This document shows, piece after piece, positions 17,063 to 25,563 of a stretch of DNA of 64,000 nt. Location of the stretch: positions 1 through 64,000 of the IMG/VR virus record IMGVR_UViG_3300023174_000120, one strand, 5' to 3'. The notes below the pieces were generated by a model. It was not told where the DNA came from and ran no database searches. It worked only from the letters and a program-made list of their open reading frames with translations. Position 1 is the first letter of the stretch; each line of letters begins with the position of its first letter. Origin of the DNA: a virus. The position numbers were made by a program, and so were the translations under genes.

Positions 17063-17541
17063 CATCATCGACAGCAAAAAATTTAATACCAAATAAAGAA
17101 TGGTTAATCAAATACGGCACTGAGAAAATTGGCAGTATTAGTAAAGAGAAAAAGGGCTATGCATTTTTGCGAAATGGACAAAAGATCTCTTTTAAAAATC
17201 TAGCCGAAGTTAAATCTCAATTAGGCATTGCACTGTTCGAAGACAATATTAAAAAAATAAAAACAGATAAAGAAGATAAAAATTACTCTATCTATGATTA
17301 CCCCTGCAAAACCAAACCCTATGATCCTGTATTCAATTTACGAAATAGACTACCACTATACGTTAAAAATCTCAAAAGTAAAAGCAGATATTGTGCCGGA
17401 TATTATCTAATTGAATTTCGCAAAGGATGGACCAAGGCCTATTGTCCTAAACTAATTACACTACAGAGATATCCGTTTCAAGGTCCATTTAAAACTGAAG
17501 AAGAAATGAAAATTCAGTTAAATATTGCAAATAAATCATGA
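17059..17541 (+). CDS. Conserved hypothetical basic protein
   Basis: 160 residues, lysine-rich. Two parts: an N-terminal strand-rich section (GSISKEKKGYAFLRNGQKISFKNL) and a C-terminal section with CAGYYLIEFRKGWTKAYCPKLITL. No motif recognised. It overlaps the RNase H gene and the next gene by four bases each, consistent with one operon. Nucleic-acid binding is plausible from its charge only. Confidence 0.65.
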   Translation: MTSSTAKNLIPNKEWLIKYGTEKIGSISKEKKGYAFLRNGQKISFKNLAEVKSQLGIALFEDNIKKIKTDKEDKNYSIYDYPCKTKPYDPVFNLRNRLPLYVKNLKSKSRYCAGYYLIEFRKGWTKAYCPKLITLQRYPFQGPFKTEEEMKIQLNIANKS

Positions 17542-17759
17542 AAGAATTAAACACACTGCCCATTGAAGATTTTTTAAATCGTGCTCGTGTTGCTATTAAA
17601 AGCAATCAACGAGACCTAACACTTTCTATTAAAGAAGTAACTGATCTACAAAATAGTCTCAGTGTGGTAATGACAAGGCTGGCAGGTGAATTAGATCAAG
17701 TAATGACTAATTTACCATCCGGCGATATCGAAGTCAAAATGAATGGCGGGTTTTTTTAA
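17538..17759 (+). CDS. Small hypothetical protein, helical
   Basis: 73 residues with a long predicted helix (LTLSIKEVTDLQNSLSVVMTRLAGELDQVM) and a short glycine-rich end. The start overlaps the preceding stop. The end GGCGGGTTTTTTTAA resembles part of a terminator, but no clear stem pairs with it. Confidence 0.55.
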   Translation: MKELNTLPIEDFLNRARVAIKSNQRDLTLSIKEVTDLQNSLSVVMTRLAGELDQVMTNLPSGDIEVKMNGGFF

Positions 17760-17772
17760 CTCACAAAGTATA

Positions 17773-17779
17773 ATAAATA
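17773..17779 (+). promoter_or_regulatory. T4-type late promoter box
   Basis: ATAAATA within a TATAATAAATAC context, 28 bases before the ATG at 17807. It resembles the T4 late consensus TATAAATA read by gp55 holoenzyme; TATAAT at 17770-17775 could alternatively be a sigma70 -10 box, though no -35 is evident. Confidence 0.45.
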
Positions 17780-17806
17780 CACATACCATTTTGGAGATAT
17801 GTGTAT

Positions 17807-18106
17807 ATGAGCCGTCCTAAACCTAATGTAATATTAGAAAATATTAGCAAAAAGACATTTAAGGTAGAACAAGTTCTTGAAGCAGAAGCAATCTGGGCAG
17901 TTTTTTATAAAGACAAACCTATCAACTTAAAAACCAGTAGTGTAGTAGCACAACACATAGGTCCTAAATATAAAAAAGTCAGCTTTTCCAATGCCGGTCA
18001 TGCACACAATCTTGCCGATAAAATGAATAAACTTTTTAACACAGAAGATTTTTCTGTATACAAACTAACCACCGGTGAAAGAGTCACCAATGAATCAAAA
18101 GATTGA
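17807..18106 (+). CDS. Hypothetical protein
   Basis: 99 residues. I chose ATG 17807 because TTGGAGA lies about 10 bases upstream; a GTG at 17801 is in frame but too close to it. The sequence mixes strands and helices (FKVEQVLEAEAIWAVFYKDKPINLKT; HAHNLADKMNKLF). Unknown function. The last 17 bases overlap the next gene. Confidence 0.6.
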   Translation: MSRPKPNVILENISKKTFKVEQVLEAEAIWAVFYKDKPINLKTSSVVAQHIGPKYKKVSFSNAGHAHNLADKMNKLFNTEDFSVYKLTTGERVTNESKD

Positions 18107-18479
18107 AATAACACGCTATGTGGCAGAACAGCTAGGACTGCCAACCGATGATAAAAGTCTAAGAAATTGTAAAAGACTTTGGTGGCAAAATTTAAGAGTT
18201 AAACCCAAAGGTGGACTGCGTCTTACCGAAGCCGGATACACAGCTCTTTGCCAGGCCAAAATTAGAGATCTCAAAGTCAAATATGACGCCAAATTTGAGT
18301 ACAAGAGTGAGTTTATTCTCCTGCTAGATAACTATATAGATGCACCTTGGTATATCACACCCAAAGCCATTCATGTGTTTAACGATCGTTTAGCTGTGCA
18401 ATTGGTGTTGTTTTCAGGCAACATTGAACGACTAATAAGGGCAAAAATTGCCAGTGACTTGACAGCAACCGCTGTCTAA
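18090..18479 (+). CDS. Conserved hypothetical protein
   Basis: 129 residues from ATG 18090. It begins MNQKIEITRYVAEQLGLPTDDKSL, then KRLWWQNLRVKPKGGLRLTEAGY, a basic/aromatic segment that looks like a winged-helix or DNA-contact region, and ends in a hydrophobic part (APWYITPKAIHVFNDRLAVQLVLF). Similar proteins occur in other large phages from memory; no assigned role. The strong promoter for the MoxR gene lies in its last codons. Confidence 0.65.
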   Translation: MNQKIEITRYVAEQLGLPTDDKSLRNCKRLWWQNLRVKPKGGLRLTEAGYTALCQAKIRDLKVKYDAKFEYKSEFILLLDNYIDAPWYITPKAIHVFNDRLAVQLVLFSGNIERLIRAKIASDLTATAV

Positions 18480-18487
18480 GGTATAAT
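18459..18487 (+). promoter_or_regulatory. Perfect-consensus sigma70 promoter
   Basis: TTGACA (18459-18464), 17-base spacer, TATAAT (18482-18487): both boxes match the consensus exactly. It drives the MoxR-like gene after a 60-base leader. It overlaps the end of the preceding coding region. Confidence 0.9.
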
Positions 18488-18552
18488 AGATACACGTTGA
18501 AGCAATAAGCAATCAACAGTAAACATTACCAATTAACTTGAGAGTTTTTTAA

Positions 18553-19632
18553 ATGGCAGAGAAAATTTCCGCAAATCGCACTGTTAGCCCGAACGAAGCC
18601 AAACGTAGCATTCGTAAGTGCGTTAAAATCCAACGCCCTGTATTCATGTGGGGTCCTCCGGGCATTGGCAAATCAGATATCGTCAAACAGGTCGGCGACG
18701 AGTTTGATCGCGAGGTTATTGACGTTCGACTGAGCCTTTGGGAACCTACCGATATTAAAGGTATTCCTTATTACAATGCTCAGGCCAATACCATGAGCTG
18801 GGCACCTCCGGCAGAATTGCCCACTGATCCAGACAGCACCGCTATCCTGTTCTTGGATGAACTAAACTCGGCTGCTCCGGCTACGCAGGCTGCGGCATAT
18901 CAATTGATCCTTAATCGTCGTGTTGGCACCTACGTTCTTCCCAAAGGTGTTAGCATTGTGGCAGCAGGCAATCGCGAAACTGACAAGGGCGTTACTTATC
19001 GTATGCCGGCTCCGTTGGCAAATCGCTTCCTTCATATTGAACTGCGTACCGACTACGAAGATTGGCTCCAGTGGGCTACTTTGAATCGTGAACACGAGCA
19101 GGTTGTAGGTTACATTGGCTTTGCCAAACAGGATCTTTACGACTTTGATCCAAAATCTAGCTCACGTGCCTTTGCTACTCCACGTAGCTGGCATTTTGTT
19201 AGCGAACTGTTGGAAGATGACGACCTGCCAGAAAGCACACTGACCGATTTGATTGCCGGTGCAATTGGCGAGGGTCTTGCTGTTAAATTTATGGCACATC
19301 GTAAGGTTGCCAAGCAGATGCCCGATCCAAGCAATATCCTTGCCGGTAAGGTCAAAAACTGCGAAATTAAAGAAATTTCGGCAATGTACTCACTGACTGT
19401 GAGCATGTGCTACGAACTCCAAACGGCATACGAGAAGAAAGTCAAGGATTGGGATTCTATGGCAGACTGCTTCTTTGGGTTTATGATGGACAATTTCCCA
19501 ACTGAGTTGGTTGTGATGGGAGCCAAAACGGCCTTGACCACATACAAACTGCCTTTCGATGCCAGCAAGTTGAAACACTTCGACCGCTTCCACGAGAAGT
19601 ATGGCAAGTATATTATCACTGCAATGGAGTAA
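18553..19632 (+). CDS. MoxR-like AAA+ ATPase
   Basis: 359 residues. Walker A is WGPPGIGKSD (about 32-41) and Walker B ILFLDELNSA (about 97-106); AAGNRETDKG (about 138) is the sensor 1 region. MoxR ATPases work as chaperones that remodel or insert cofactors into a partner carrying a von Willebrand A domain, and just such a partner follows. A consensus promoter precedes it and a hairpin terminator follows, so it can be expressed alone and in quantity. Its role in the phage cycle is not known. Confidence 0.9.
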   Translation: MAEKISANRTVSPNEAKRSIRKCVKIQRPVFMWGPPGIGKSDIVKQVGDEFDREVIDVRLSLWEPTDIKGIPYYNAQANTMSWAPPAELPTDPDSTAILFLDELNSAAPATQAAAYQLILNRRVGTYVLPKGVSIVAAGNRETDKGVTYRMPAPLANRFLHIELRTDYEDWLQWATLNREHEQVVGYIGFAKQDLYDFDPKSSSRAFATPRSWHFVSELLEDDDLPESTLTDLIAGAIGEGLAVKFMAHRKVAKQMPDPSNILAGKVKNCEIKEISAMYSLTVSMCYELQTAYEKKVKDWDSMADCFFGFMMDNFPTELVVMGAKTALTTYKLPFDASKLKHFDRFHEKYGKYIITAME

Positions 19633-19633
19633 A

Positions 19634-19657
19634 AATAGGGCCCGCAAGGGCCTTATT
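19634..19657 (+). terminator. Rho-independent-type terminator
   Basis: A ten-pair stem (AATAGGGCCC / GGGCCTTATT, one G-T pair) with a GCAA tetraloop begins two bases after the MoxR stop and is followed by TGTCTC. The T-run is interrupted, but stem strength and position make a terminator likely. It insulates the MoxR gene from the next promoter. Confidence 0.75.
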
Positions 19658-19663
19658 TGTCTC

Positions 19664-19692
19664 TTGACACATTAAATAAGTGTGTGTATAAT
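19664..19692 (+). promoter_or_regulatory. Perfect-consensus sigma70 promoter
   Basis: TTGACA (19664-19669), 17-base spacer, TATAAT (19687-19692), both exact. It starts the unit of the VWA protein, with CGGAGAAAG before ATG 19725. The pair of identical promoter architectures before MoxR and VWA genes suggests matched expression. Confidence 0.9.
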
Positions 19693-19724
19693 AACTCATA
19701 TACAGTTAAACAACGGAGAAAGCA

Positions 19725-20987
19725 ATGGCATCAGTAATGAAATCCGAAAAGACCAAGAAGATTGTTCCCAAGAACTTCACACAAGCAGAAAAGAATAAGA
19801 TTGTAGAAAAATTAGTAACTGCCCGTATCGGACTGTTGCTTCGCCATCCTTTCTTTGGTAATCTTGCTACTCGTATGCAACTTATTGATGCTACTGAATG
19901 GTGTTCAACCCTTGCTACAGACGGTCGCCGTTTCTATTACAATAACGACTTCGTTAATAAGTTGACTCCTAAACAGGCCGAGTTTGGCTTTGCTCACGAA
20001 GTGCTCCATAATGTGTTTGACCATATGGGTCGTCGAAATAATCGTCATCCTATGTTGAGCAATATTGCAGCCGACTATGCCGCTAATCAAATCCTCAAAG
20101 ATGAGCGTATTGGCGAAGTGCCAGATTGGATTAAAATCTATCAAGATAACAAATATCGTGGCTGGAGTTACGAGGAAATTTACGACGAACTGTACGATAA
20201 GGCCGAAAAGATCAAGATTGAGGATCTTGGCGAATTATTGGACGAGCACCTTGACGACAGCGACGATGATGAAGACGGTGACGGAGAGGAGGGCGAAGAC
20301 GGTCGCCCACGTCGTCCAAAGCTCACTGCCGAGGAACGGAAACAGATCCGCGACGAGATCAAAGAAGCTGTTGTAGCCGCAGCTCAGGCAGCAGGTGCAG
20401 GTAAAGTGCCGGCAGGTATTGCTCGTATGATCAAAGATTTTACCGAGCCCAAGATGGATTGGCGGCAGATGTTGCGTATGAATATTCAAAGTATTCTCAA
20501 AAGCAACTTCAGTTTTAATCGTCCAAATCGCAAAAGCCAACACTGCGGCGCTGTATTGCCTGGTATGATGAATGAAGAGACCATTGACATTGCCTGCAGT
20601 ATTGACATGAGCGGTAGTATTACTGACGAAATGGGCAAGGACATGATCAGTGAGATCAAAGGCATTATGGAAGAATACCAAGACTTTAAACTTAAACTTT
20701 GGTGTTTTGATACTGCTGTTTATAGCTATGCCGAATTTTCTGGGGATAATGCCGACGAAATTATGGAATACGAATGCAAAGGTGGAGGCGGCACTGACTT
20801 TGAAGCCAACTGGTCTTTTATGAAAGAAGAATGTATTGAGCCTAAGAAGTTCATTATGTTTACAGATGGACTACCTTGCGGTGGATGGGGTGATGAACAT
20901 TATTGCGATACGCTGTTTATTATCCACGGTAGCGAAACTATTGTTCCACCGTTTGGACAATATGCTTATTACAAAGATACTGCCTAA
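19725..20987 (+). CDS. VWA-domain protein with HExxH metallopeptidase-like domain
   Basis: 420 residues, of the DUF2201 type. N-terminal domain: HEVLHNVFDH (about residue 91) is an HExxH zinc-peptidase motif with a third possible ligand in AADYAANQ. A linker of acidic residues (about 180-200, DDSDDDEDGDGEEGED) follows. The C-terminal VWA domain has the metal-ion site DMSGS (about 293), then GGGGTDF and MFTDGLP. Such proteins are partners of MoxR ATPases, encoded just before. Together they may form a chaperone-protease machine acting on a host or phage target. The stop overlaps the next start. Confidence 0.85.
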   Translation: MASVMKSEKTKKIVPKNFTQAEKNKIVEKLVTARIGLLLRHPFFGNLATRMQLIDATEWCSTLATDGRRFYYNNDFVNKLTPKQAEFGFAHEVLHNVFDHMGRRNNRHPMLSNIAADYAANQILKDERIGEVPDWIKIYQDNKYRGWSYEEIYDELYDKAEKIKIEDLGELLDEHLDDSDDDEDGDGEEGEDGRPRRPKLTAEERKQIRDEIKEAVVAAAQAAGAGKVPAGIARMIKDFTEPKMDWRQMLRMNIQSILKSNFSFNRPNRKSQHCGAVLPGMMNEETIDIACSIDMSGSITDEMGKDMISEIKGIMEEYQDFKLKLWCFDTAVYSYAEFSGDNADEIMEYECKGGGGTDFEANWSFMKEECIEPKKFIMFTDGLPCGGWGDEHYCDTLFIIHGSETIVPPFGQYAYYKDTA

Positions 20988-21277
20988 TGGCTCTCAGTAG
21001 AGGACAAGTAAATCCGTTAAGTGCCTTGGGGGTAAGAAAATTAACTTTTATCCCCAAGCATTTCAGTTCTATTACTGTATCCACTGCTGTAGATATCAAA
21101 TTATTAGACCATTGGATTAACTACCACTTAAATAGTAGGTATGCAATTAAACGAAGCCTAAGCGTTGATCAACTTAATAAAATGGTCGACGTAACGGTAA
21201 TTGGCATAGAAGATCCCAGGGAGATCACTATGCTGTCATTAGGATGTCCCTATTTACACAACAAGGAAGATTTTTAA
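20987..21277 (+). CDS. Hypothetical protein
   Basis: 96 residues, start overlapping the VWA stop by one base. The sequence is mixed (LTFIPKHFSSITVSTAVDIKLLDHWINYHLNSRY; PREITMLSLGCPYLH). No recognised domain. Position suggests co-expression with the VWA protein. Confidence 0.6.
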   Translation: MALSRGQVNPLSALGVRKLTFIPKHFSSITVSTAVDIKLLDHWINYHLNSRYAIKRSLSVDQLNKMVDVTVIGIEDPREITMLSLGCPYLHNKEDF

Positions 21278-21278
21278 A

Positions 21279-21533
21279 ATGGATGATCAAGCACAAGTAG
21301 CAACAGAAAACGGTATTGGTGGCGATGTTCCGGCCGCCGCTCCTGCACCTGAACTCAGTATCAGCGACCTTCAAAACCTACGTGCCATTGTAGATACAGC
21401 AGCACGCCGTGGTGCTTTCCAAGCAGCAGAAATGAGCGCAGTTGGTTCAGTTTTTGATCGTGTTAATGCATTTCTCAATGCTGTAGCACCACCAAAACCC
21501 GCCGAGGCACCTGCTGAAGCACCAGCAGCCTAA
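21279..21533 (+). CDS. Small conserved phage protein
   Basis: 84 residues. A central helical region (LSISDLQNLRAIVDTAARRGAFQAAEMSAVGSVFDRVNAFL) lies between an Ala/Pro-rich start and a Pro/Ala/Glu-rich tail. I recall similar small proteins in other T4-like marine phages without assigned function. One base separates it from the preceding gene. Confidence 0.65.
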   Translation: MDDQAQVATENGIGGDVPAAAPAPELSISDLQNLRAIVDTAARRGAFQAAEMSAVGSVFDRVNAFLNAVAPPKPAEAPAEAPAA

Positions 21534-21545
21534 ATAGGAGTTCAC

Positions 21546-22118
21546 ATGAAACATGTGGGAAAAATGAAAAACAATGGCGCTAAGATCGTCATTGCCTATC
21601 GAACTTTACCGGGTGATCCTTACAGTGCCTTGGTGATTGGAACTAACGTGTTGGGTGATACTTATCACGATAGCCTTATGAATTTGATCCAGGGCAACGA
21701 AGCACAGGCAGCCAACGAATTGGCAGATATTCTCGCTGTTCGTAGGTTTCCAGATGGCAGTAATATGCTAGAGTGGTTTCACGTCAATAACCACCTTAAA
21801 AAGGTTCCCACAAACGGTGTTCTGGTAACTCCTACTCCTCAAAGCAGTGTTCCACTTGACGAACTCAATGTGATCATTGCCGAGCAAAAAGGTGTGGCAT
21901 TAGAGGATTTGGCAATTACAGATGGTAAGAATCCCAATCCTAAACCTGCTAAAACTCCAGCACCCGTAGTCGAACCTGTTGTCGAAGAAATGAGTGCTGG
22001 AGAACTGAGGTCTCGTGCCGATGCCCTGTTCAAACAGGCTCAACAACTTCGCAAGAAAGCTGACGAACTAGATCCGCCAAAAAGCAAGAGCAAGAAAGTC
22101 ACTGTAGCTGCTGAATGA
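21546..22118 (+). CDS. Conserved hypothetical protein with basic C-terminus
   Basis: 190 residues. The N-terminal domain (about 1-125) contains KIVIAYRTLPGDPYSALVIGTNVLGDTYHDSLMNL and SVPLDELNVIIAEQKG, a pattern I know from unnamed phage proteins. A Pro-rich linker leads to a helical, lysine-rich tail (ELRSRADALFKQAQQLRKKADEL, then PPKSKSKKVT). AGGAG precedes the start. It overlaps thyA by four bases. Confidence 0.65.
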   Translation: MKHVGKMKNNGAKIVIAYRTLPGDPYSALVIGTNVLGDTYHDSLMNLIQGNEAQAANELADILAVRRFPDGSNMLEWFHVNNHLKKVPTNGVLVTPTPQSSVPLDELNVIIAEQKGVALEDLAITDGKNPNPKPAKTPAPVVEPVVEEMSAGELRSRADALFKQAQQLRKKADELDPPKSKSKKVTVAAE

Positions 22119-22981
22119 AACAGTACCTAGATGCCCTTAAAAATGTTCTAGAAAACGGTGACCTACGTCCTGATCGCACAGGCGTAGGTACCCGCAGTCT
22201 ATTTGGTCTTCAACTGCGTTTTGATTTAACAGCAGGTTTTCCAGCTGTTACTACTAAAAAACTTGCCTGGCGATCTGTAGTAAGCGAACTACTTTGGTTT
22301 ATTGAAGGCAGCGGGGATGAACGAAAACTGAAAGAACTACTTTACGGTGATCAAAATAGCGATAAGAAAACTATTTGGAGTGATAACGAAAGTGCCGATT
22401 ATTGGCAACGTAGAAAAAAGTTTAAAGGTGATTTAGGCAGAATTTACGGTGTTCAATGGCGCACTTGGAGAGCTCCGGTATTTGGTGCAAACCGTATGGG
22501 CATCAAACACATTGATCAATTGGTTGAGCTAATTAACGGTATCAAAGCAGATCCATATGGTAGGCGACATATTATTACAGCATGGAATCCGGGTGAACTG
22601 GATTTAATGGCATTACCACCTTGCCATATGATGGCTCAGTTCTATGTTAGTAATGGGCGTCTAAGTTGTCAGATGTATCAGCGTAGTGCAGATATGTTTT
22701 TGGGAGTGCCATTTAACATCGCTAGTTATGCACTGTTTACGCACATGATAGCCCAGGTCTGTAATTTAGCTGTAGGGGAGTTGATTATTACGTTAGGTGA
22801 TGCTCATATCTACAATACTCACATCGACCAGGTTAAAGAACAATTGTCCAGAGAGCCTATGACATTGCCTGTGTTAACATTGAATCCATCAATTGGTGTG
22901 ATTACCAATTTTGTTATGGATGATATTGAACTAATTGGATATACCAGCCACGGCGCTATAGCAGCACCAATGGCTGTTTAA
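22115..22981 (+). CDS. thyA: Thymidylate synthase
   Basis: 288 residues. It methylates dUMP to dTMP using methylene-tetrahydrofolate, raising the dTTP supply for phage replication. RPDRTGVGT binds phosphate; LPPCHMM (about 166-172) contains the catalytic Cys169; QMYQRSADMFLGVPFNIASYA is the signature that binds dUMP; GDAHIYNTH follows. Full length relative to bacterial ThyA (264), with no intron, unlike T4 td. The stop codon shares a TTAA with the stop of the convergent fibre gene. Confidence 0.96.
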   Translation: MKQYLDALKNVLENGDLRPDRTGVGTRSLFGLQLRFDLTAGFPAVTTKKLAWRSVVSELLWFIEGSGDERKLKELLYGDQNSDKKTIWSDNESADYWQRRKKFKGDLGRIYGVQWRTWRAPVFGANRMGIKHIDQLVELINGIKADPYGRRHIITAWNPGELDLMALPPCHMMAQFYVSNGRLSCQMYQRSADMFLGVPFNIASYALFTHMIAQVCNLAVGELIITLGDAHIYNTHIDQVKEQLSREPMTLPVLTLNPSIGVITNFVMDDIELIGYTSHGAIAAPMAV

Positions 22982-24222
22982 ACTACTAAAACTTCTATAA
23001 CCCCAAAGCCCTCGGAGTGATTTCCTAGGGCTTTTCCTATTACAGCATTAGGACTATCACCATTACTCCAGGCTGCTGCATATCCCGGAACAGAGCTGGT
23101 TACTAGTAGATCACCTTTTTCTACGGTGCCACAAATTTTGCATAAAACTCGACCTTTTAAGGCAATAAAGGGGTGAGTTTCGTCATTTCCGGCGTCAGAA
23201 TTCATCATATATGCCGGATTTTTACTCACTATTCCAATCACTGCTGTATTGGCCTTAACGTCTGTAGTTGTGACCTCTTTTTCCCCGCCTATTACTAAAA
23301 CCGTACCTACCTCATATGGCTTGTCCGATTCATATCGTTCTGCTAGGTCCGCATAATAGGCAGAGGTGGCTGTAGCATTTAGCACGCCAGTTGCCGCATT
23401 GTAATTAAAAGAACTGGTAGATGCTATAACAGTAGCACCGCCACTGAAGGTATTCACAAAAGGAACAAAGAATGTTCCAGAAATTGTTGGAGTAACTGTG
23501 ATTCCGGTCGCGGTGACTGCTGTTAATGCTTCGGCTGCTGTTCCCCAAAAATAGTAATCATTGGCACGGCTAGACCCATTCACATCGCATCCGGCTAGTG
23601 TTACGCCTTTCTTAATACCATTACTGAAATCTGGCTTACCGGTTGAACTGATAAGATCAGAATTGGTTACTTTTATAGTAGATGTACTTATTAAATCTGA
23701 AAAGGATGTAATAGCAACAGCAGGTCTGCTGTTTAAATTGCCTTTAATAAATGGAATACTATATGAAGTGTTGGTATCATCTATATAGGTTTCTTCGGTA
23801 AATGTCCAAGATGATTTAGCAGAAGAAACTGTAGTAGGTCCAACTGTTAGATAGCTAGTACCATTAAATGCTTTTAGTTGATTACTGGCAGTATCCCACC
23901 ATAACTCACCTTGAATAGAAACAGTAGGAGTAGTAGATTGAACTCTTAGTGTTGCTAAACCTTTAAAGTTTTTTCCATCATAACATACATTTAATCGTCG
24001 CTGATCACTGTTACTATTAAACCAAAGTTGTCCCATTAGCGGGCGACTAGGCTGTGTGGTATTAGAAAAATTCTCTAATAATCTCAATAAGTTTTCATTG
24101 ATAATTTCGCCGTAGCCGGAATAATTCCTACCGACAAAACTTAAATTGGTAGTGAGATCTAAACTGGCATCTTCTAATACTGCTAATTTAGTTCCGTTAG
24201 TTTTATTTAAAATATAAGGCAT
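22978..24222 (-). CDS. Tail fibre/adhesin with shared N-terminal module
   Basis: 414 residues. Residues 1-130 are a module repeated in two upstream genes: TKLAVLEDASLDLTT, LSFVGRNYSGYGEIINENLLRLLENF, PLMGQLWFN, then GELWWDTASNQLKAFNGTSYLTVGP. This probably anchors the fibre to the baseplate. The C-terminal part has YADLAERYESDKPYEVGTVL followed by a domain ending FGVIEVLVV, familiar from C-terminal peptidase/chaperone-like regions of phage fibres (IMC or peptidase G2 type). The receptor-binding tip is probably between. Its end meets thyA tail to tail. Confidence 0.75.
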   Translation of the reverse strand: MPYILNKTNGTKLAVLEDASLDLTTNLSFVGRNYSGYGEIINENLLRLLENFSNTTQPSRPLMGQLWFNSNSDQRRLNVCYDGKNFKGLATLRVQSTTPTVSIQGELWWDTASNQLKAFNGTSYLTVGPTTVSSAKSSWTFTEETYIDDTNTSYSIPFIKGNLNSRPAVAITSFSDLISTSTIKVTNSDLISSTGKPDFSNGIKKGVTLAGCDVNGSSRANDYYFWGTAAEALTAVTATGITVTPTISGTFFVPFVNTFSGGATVIASTSSFNYNAATGVLNATATSAYYADLAERYESDKPYEVGTVLVIGGEKEVTTTDVKANTAVIGIVSKNPAYMMNSDAGNDETHPFIALKGRVLCKICGTVEKGDLLVTSSVPGYAAAWSNGDSPNAVIGKALGNHSEGFGVIEVLVV

Positions 24223-24229
24223 AATTTAT

Positions 24230-24568
24230 TTATAAGACCCATACTGAGACTAAATCTCTACCCCAGTTACCTGAGCGAGAATTTTCTAAGGCAATAGCAA
24301 ATACTTCCGGATGCCCGGGTTGAGTGACTCTAGCCTTACCATTATCCGAAGCCACTAATCTATCTCCTTTTTTAACCAAAGAATCACACTTAATTTGAGT
24401 TCTACCTTTGATCACCACTGTTACATCATTTTGATCACTACTAGATACCACACCGACTACTCGATCTCCATTTGAACAGGAAACAATTTCTGCTGATCCA
24501 CCTATGGTAACTACGGTTCCGTCTGCAAGGGCAGTGTCTGATTTAAATACTTCAGTTATAACGGTCAT
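24230..24568 (-). CDS. Small fibre-associated protein
   Basis: 112 residues. The sequence DGTVVTIGGSAEIVSCSNGDRVVGVVSS ... VKKGDRLVASDNGKARV ... FAIALENSR resembles the C-terminal domain of the neighbouring 414-residue fibre (GTVLVIGGEKEV ... VEKGDLLVTSS ... VIGKAL), so it may be a detached version that works in trans or a head-fibre decoration. It lies between two fibre genes with 5-7 base gaps. Confidence 0.65.
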   Translation of the reverse strand: MTVITEVFKSDTALADGTVVTIGGSAEIVSCSNGDRVVGVVSSSDQNDVTVVIKGRTQIKCDSLVKKGDRLVASDNGKARVTQPGHPEVFAIALENSRSGNWGRDLVSVWVL

Positions 24569-24573
24569 ATATT

Positions 24574-25557
24574 TTAAATCCTTGAAAATTCGCTTATAAC
24601 ATTAGTAGCTGTGTAAGCGGCTCCGGTAGTTTTTCCTACCCACACTCCAGTTTGATCTGCCTTAAAAAGTCTAATCTGATATACATAAGAACTAGCAGTT
24701 GAGCTTAATAAAACTCTAGCTTCGCTATTAACCGGAACCCCTGTTTCCGTTAACGTGGCTGCATAATAATTAGGGATCGGATCTATTCCAGTGTTGATCG
24801 GAAAAACTGATCTCAATACCGCTGCGATTCTAGAATTTTGAGTAGTTACATTTACGGCATTAGACTCATATAAATTGTCTAATGTAGTGATATTACTTAA
24901 ATTTAAATCTAGAGTCAAATATTTGTTTGAAATCTTTCCGCTATATTGAATATCACCAAGAACTGTTAATCCCTTAACTGTTGAAGTAGTTGTTCCAGAT
25001 GTTAGATATGAAAAGTTTGTTAAGGTATTAATAACAAAAGGTTCAGAGGATACATATCCTAGTGTAACACCATAGTTCTTTATTAATGTTAAATTTTTAG
25101 TATTATTATCAATATCTCTAACACTAACACTAGGTAAAACAAATCCGTTCTCGCCAACTAACTTAGGAAATGCAGGGCCTACTACTGTGGCTGTGCTACC
25201 AGTATAAACTTTTAATTGAGTATTAGCAGTGTCCCACCATAAATCTCCAGCAACTAATGTTGATGGTTGGGTAGATGCTATAATGGCTCCGCTAATAGAT
25301 TTAAAAGATCCATCAAACACTTTGACCCGTTTACCAGTAGTGTCATACCATAGCTGCCCTACTAAAGGACTGCGAGGAGGATTACCCGATGTATTAGCGG
25401 AGTTGGCCAATAACTTAACAAGATTGTTATTGTATTCTTGACCGAACCCTGTGTAATTTTTTCCAATTAAGGTCAGGCTGGTAGCAGATTGATCGATCGT
25501 GCCATCTGCCAAAGATAGTAATTTGGTTCCGTCTGTATTTGATATTGTATATGCCAT
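24574..25557 (-). CDS. Tail fibre paralogue
   Basis: 327 residues. N-terminal 130 residues repeat the module of the neighbours: GTKLLSLADGTIDQSATSLTLIGKNYTGFGQEYNNNLVKLLANSA, SPLVGQLWYDTTGKRVKVFDG, AGDLWWDTANTQLKVYTGST. The rest is beta-rich, with Thr/Asn/Ser in abundance. It lacks the YADLAE C-terminal domain. Probably a short fibre or an adaptor. Six bases separate it from the tailspike gene upstream. Confidence 0.7.
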   Translation of the reverse strand: MAYTISNTDGTKLLSLADGTIDQSATSLTLIGKNYTGFGQEYNNNLVKLLANSANTSGNPPRSPLVGQLWYDTTGKRVKVFDGSFKSISGAIIASTQPSTLVAGDLWWDTANTQLKVYTGSTATVVGPAFPKLVGENGFVLPSVSVRDIDNNTKNLTLIKNYGVTLGYVSSEPFVINTLTNFSYLTSGTTTSTVKGLTVLGDIQYSGKISNKYLTLDLNLSNITTLDNLYESNAVNVTTQNSRIAAVLRSVFPINTGIDPIPNYYAATLTETGVPVNSEARVLLSSTASSYVYQIRLFKADQTGVWVGKTTGAAYTATNVISEFSRI

Positions 25558-25563
25558 TCGATT

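Noticed and set aside
22978-22981. Shared TTAA stop codons of thyA and fibre gene
   Set aside because: Striking but a common by-product of compact convergent genes; no function implied.
24227-24234. Exact TATAAATA on the minus strand before the 414-residue fibre
   Set aside because: Only five bases before the ATG and overlapping the preceding stop codon; too close to act as a promoter for that gene unless leaderless.
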